NCBI GenBank assembly: GCA_030673955.1
Contig: DAOVBF010000108.1
Span: 1 to 5,460 of the forward strand
Length of the DNA: 5,460 bases
Reading direction: 5' to 3'
Origin: Deltaproteobacteria bacterium
GTDB lineage: Bacteria > Myxococcota_A > UBA9160 > SZUA-336
The notes under the pieces: generated by a model
Database searches by the model: none
Told to the model about the DNA's origin: nothing
What the model saw: only the letters and a program-made list of their open reading frames with translations
Program-made: the position numbers and the translations under genes
Part shown: in pieces, positions 1 to 5,460 of the stretch
How positions within the stretch are numbered: the first letter of the stretch is position 1
How the letters are laid out: the number at the start of each line of letters is the position of its first letter

Positions 1-472
1 GCGGCGAGGCCGGCGGGCCCGGAGCCGACCACGGCCACCCGCTTTCCGGAGCGCGTTGCAGGTGGCTCAGGTACGACCCAGCCCTCCGCGAAGCCGCGCT
101 CCGCAATGGCCTTTTCGATGAACTCGATCGTGACGGGATCGTCGTTGATACCGAGCACACACGCGGACTCGCAAGGAGCGGGGCAGAGGCGGCCGGTGAA
201 CTCCGGGAAGTTATTCGTTCTGTGCAGGCGTCGGAGGGCCTCTTCCCACTTGCCTCGGTACACGAGGTCGTTCCAATCCGGGATGAGATTCCCGAGCGGG
301 CAGCCCGGGTGACAGAACGGGACGCCGCAGTCCATACAGCGCGCGCCTTGAGACCGGATTGCCTCTTCGCCGGGATCCCGATAGATCTCCAGATAGTCGT
401 GGACGCGCTCCTCGACCGGGCGTTTGGGCGCTTCGCGACGCCCGTGCTCTATGAATCCCGTGACTTTGCCCA

Positions 473-473
<1 letters not shown>
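1..473 (-). CDS. gltD: Glutamate synthase small (beta) subunit, N-terminal part, runs off left edge
   Basis: This is the electron-input subunit of NAD(P)H-dependent glutamate synthase. It oxidises NAD(P)H at FAD and passes electrons through iron-sulfur clusters to FMN on GltB, in the cytoplasm. I translated the minus strand from ATG at 473-471 and get 157 complete codons, opening [18 protein letters not shown]. The N-terminal Fer4_20-type domain shows two cysteine clusters: Cys46, Cys49, Cys54 and Cys58 ([13 protein letters not shown]), and Cys97, Cys101 and Cys105 (CPAPCESAC). These are the family's [4Fe-4S] ligand motifs. The fragment ends in [12 protein letters not shown] (residues 146-157), the start of the FAD-binding Rossmann fold. 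The family is usually about 470-500 residues, so roughly two thirds, including the NAD(P)H site, lies outside the window. The start overlaps the gltB stop by one base, so the two are probably translationally coupled and expressed 1:1. Identification is very secure; no disruption is visible. Confidence 0.97.
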
Positions 474-5002
<4,529 letters not shown>

Positions 5003-5008
5003 CACCTG

Positions 5009-5013
5009 CTCCC
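5009..5013 (-). promoter_or_regulatory. gltB ribosome binding site (GGGAG)
   Basis: On the minus strand GGGAG lies 6 nt upstream of the ATG at 5002, and a weaker AGG lies closer in (GGGAGCAGGTGATG). This decides the start: the in-frame ATG five codons downstream (4987) is preceded by CGCATCCATAC, with no Shine-Dalgarno. The far-upstream GTG (5125) falls inside a palindrome close to the predicted transcription start. A GTG directly before the ATG (5005-5003) is a conceivable one-codon-earlier start. Confidence 0.75.
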
Positions 5014-5047
5014 AGCCCGTCTGCGCAGCCGCAGCCCGGGCCCACGA

Positions 5048-5062
5048 GGGCCAAACTGGCCC
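5048..5062 (-). repeat. Tight stem-loop GGGCCA-N3-TGGCCC in the gltB leader
   Basis: This is a perfect 6-bp stem with a 3-nt loop, about 46 nt upstream of the gltB ATG. It is GC-rich and would be stable in RNA, but no T-run follows on the minus strand, so it is not a typical intrinsic terminator. It may be a leader structure affecting translation or stability, or chance in a GC-rich segment. Confidence 0.35.
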
Positions 5063-5083
5063 GATGCGAGCCAGCCGTGGCCT

Positions 5084-5121
5084 CTTGCGCCATCCGCTCC
5101 CCACGGCGGCGACCGCGCAAG
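5084..5121 (-). repeat. Inverted repeat in the gltB leader, possible RNA hairpin
   Basis: On the minus strand CTTGCGC (5121-5115) and GCGCAAG (5090-5084) are perfectly complementary over 7 bp, enclosing 24 nt. The enclosed part can form a small inner CCGC/GCGG helix. It lies early in the predicted leader, after the palindrome. No U-tract follows, so it is not a canonical terminator. It does not match a glutamine or other riboswitch that I recognise. Confidence 0.35.
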
Positions 5122-5124
5122 CCA

Positions 5125-5136
5125 CTGAAATTTCAG
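5125..5136. repeat. 12-bp perfect palindrome CTGAAATTTCAG at the predicted gltB transcription start
   Basis: The sequence equals its own reverse complement over all 12 bases, with no spacer. It lies just downstream of the predicted leftward start site (about 5143-5148), where a repressor operator could block initiation or early elongation. An AT-rich 12-bp palindrome is unlikely by chance in this GC-rich context. Which regulator, if any, binds is unknown; I do not recognise it as a specific known operator. Confidence 0.5.
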
Positions 5137-5149
5137 GTTAATTCGGTGG

Positions 5150-5184
5150 AATATAAGCTACCCAAAGGTCCAGAATGGTGTCAA
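5150..5184 (-). promoter_or_regulatory. Probable sigma70-type promoter of gltBD
   Basis: On the minus strand a perfect TTGACA occurs at 5184-5179. The -10 element is ambiguous. TAGCTT (5160-5155) lies at an acceptable 18-nt spacing but matches TATAAT at only three positions. TATATT (5155-5150) is a much better hexamer but is 23 nt from the -35 box, too far for a standard promoter. Transcription would begin near 5143-5148, giving a leader of about 140 nt before the gltB ATG. Location in the AT-rich island directly upstream of gltB supports the call. I saw no GG-N10-GC sigma54 signature here. Confidence 0.5.
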
Positions 5185-5194
5185 CCAGCGCTGG
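5185..5194. repeat. 10-bp perfect palindrome CCAGCGCTGG abutting the gltB -35 box
   Basis: This is a perfect self-complementary 10-mer immediately upstream of the TTGACA box on the minus strand. Its position is right for an activator or repressor half-site pair. GC-rich 10-mers of this kind arise more easily by chance here than the AT-rich palindrome at 5125-5136, so support is weaker. Confidence 0.3.
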
Positions 5195-5276
5195 CAGGAG
5201 TGGGCCCAGGCCTTGAGCAATGGGTGTGCGAAGAGATCTAAGGGGCCGATGGCGCGAGGTTTTCTGCAAAAGTTCC

Positions 5277-5305
5277 TTGACGAGCGGGTGCCGCCAGTGA
5301 AAGAT
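5277..5305 (+). promoter_or_regulatory. Weak candidate promoter for the rightward gene
   Basis: TTGACG (5277-5282, five of six -35 bases) is followed after 17 nt by AAAGAT (5300-5305, three of six -10 bases). The start would lie near 5312, leaving a leader of about 75 nt that contains the 5323-5351 stem-loop. The -10 match is poor, so this is tentative. Confidence 0.25.
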
Positions 5306-5322
5306 CGTAGCCTGCCTCTCCG

Positions 5323-5351
5323 GCTCCGCGGGAGGGTGGGGGCCGCGGAGC
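5323..5351 (+). repeat. 9-bp inverted repeat GCTCCGCGG / CCGCGGAGC with 11-nt loop
   Basis: The arms at 5323-5331 and 5343-5351 are perfectly complementary and enclose a purine-rich loop (5332-5342). As RNA on the plus strand it would form a strong hairpin ending 35 nt before the ATG at 5387. There is no U-tract on either side, so an intrinsic terminator is unlikely. It could be a 5' leader structure of the rightward gene or a protein-binding dyad. Confidence 0.45.
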
Positions 5352-5372
5352 GGATTCACCCATTCGCACCCC

Positions 5373-5378
5373 AGAGGA
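5373..5378 (+). promoter_or_regulatory. Ribosome binding site (AGAGGA) of the rightward partial gene
   Basis: AGAGGA lies 8 nt upstream of the ATG at 5387, a good Shine-Dalgarno with near-ideal spacing. It is the main reason for accepting the short reading frame at the right edge as a real gene start. An upstream in-frame GTG at 5336 lies inside the hairpin loop region. Confidence 0.55.
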
Positions 5379-5386
5379 CCAATCCG

Positions 5387-5460
5387 ATGACCGAATCCGC
5401 AGAGCATCTGCAGCCTTCACGGGGTTCCGGCGGTTCGCCCCCCGGGGGGGATCTGATCGG
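5387..5460 (+). CDS. N-terminal fragment of an unidentified divergent gene, runs off right edge
   Basis: Twenty-four codons are visible from ATG at 5387, opening MTESAEHLQPSRGSGGSPP and continuing GGDLI to the edge, with no stop. The AGAGGA site 8 nt upstream supports this start. The visible stretch is polar and rich in Gly, Ser and Pro. It looks like a flexible N-terminal tail before a folded domain, with no signal peptide or membrane segment yet. I do not recognise the family and cannot infer a function. It is divergent from gltB across about 384 bp, so the two could share regulatory sites, but divergence alone does not imply a nitrogen-related role. The fragment could also be a chance open frame. 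Confidence 0.5.
   Translation, partial: MTESAEHLQPSRGSGGSPPGGDLI

Larger units (their letters stand above)
5003..5386. other. Divergent intergenic region between gltB and the rightward partial gene
   Basis: These 384 bases carry no gene I can support. The part next to gltB (5003-5124) is a GC-rich leader with two inverted repeats. Positions 5125-5184 form a local AT-richer island in an otherwise GC-rich window and hold the best leftward promoter and a 12-bp palindrome. Positions 5185-5386 hold a 10-bp palindrome beside the leftward -35 box, a weak rightward promoter candidate, a 9-bp stem-loop and the ribosome binding site of the rightward gene. The short reading frames crossing this region have no ribosome binding sites and lack the GC-rich third positions of gltB. 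Confidence 0.7.

Noticed and set aside
5255..5275. TTTTGCA considered as the -12 element of a sigma54 promoter for gltB
   Set aside because: On the minus strand the nearest upstream GG is only 7 nt from the GC, not the 10 nt that sigma54 requires.
5323..5351. Stem-loop considered as a rho-independent terminator
   Set aside because: The stem is strong but no run of T follows on either strand, and no gene ends here.
5138..5407. Minus-strand frame of 89 codons upstream of gltB
   Set aside because: It has no ribosome binding site, mixed third-position bases unlike gltB, and no recognisable domain. It overlaps the predicted promoter and the start of the rightward gene.
5430..5455. C-run/G-run (six C then seven G) near the right edge, considered as a regulatory or slippage site
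   Set aside because: It falls inside the start of the rightward reading frame as Pro and Gly codons. It is too short and too close to the edge to support a claim, although it could be a sequencing-error hotspot.

Overview
The window is dominated by a glutamate synthase (GOGAT) operon on the minus strand. It comes from a bacterium with a GC-rich chromosome (roughly 60-65% GC by eye). The GltB belongs to the full-length bacterial NAD(P)H-type alpha-subunit family. The start of its mature domain, a short prosequence ending in a catalytic Cys within CGVGF, resembles proteins from Proteobacteria and several other Gram-negative-type phyla. The sequence alone does not fix the lineage.

Layout, left to right. 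Positions 1-473 (minus) hold the first 157 codons of gltD, the small subunit; the rest lies beyond the left edge. Positions 473-5002 (minus) hold a complete gltB of 1509 codons, whose stop codon overlaps the gltD start by one base (TGATG). Positions 5003-5386 are non-coding and divergent. They carry a probable gltB promoter with a perfect TTGACA -35 box, a 12-bp perfect palindrome at the expected start of the transcript, a GC-rich leader with two inverted repeats, and a weaker rightward promoter candidate followed by a 9-bp hairpin. From 5387 to the right edge (plus) is the first 24 codons of an unidentified divergent gene with a good ribosome binding site.

Together GltB and GltD convert 2-oxoglutarate and glutamine to two glutamates with NAD(P)H. 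GltB hydrolyses glutamine, channels ammonia and reduces the iminoglutarate at FMN. GltD feeds electrons from NAD(P)H through FAD and iron-sulfur clusters. The pathway assimilates ammonia together with glutamine synthetase, which is not in this window.

I see no mobile element, CRISPR array, tRNA, rRNA or defence system. Most of the window is ordinary housekeeping sequence. The main oddity is a cluster of non-conservative substitutions in the otherwise highly conserved glutamine-site loop of GltB (around residues 229-239). The architecture of the gltB leader and promoter is second.
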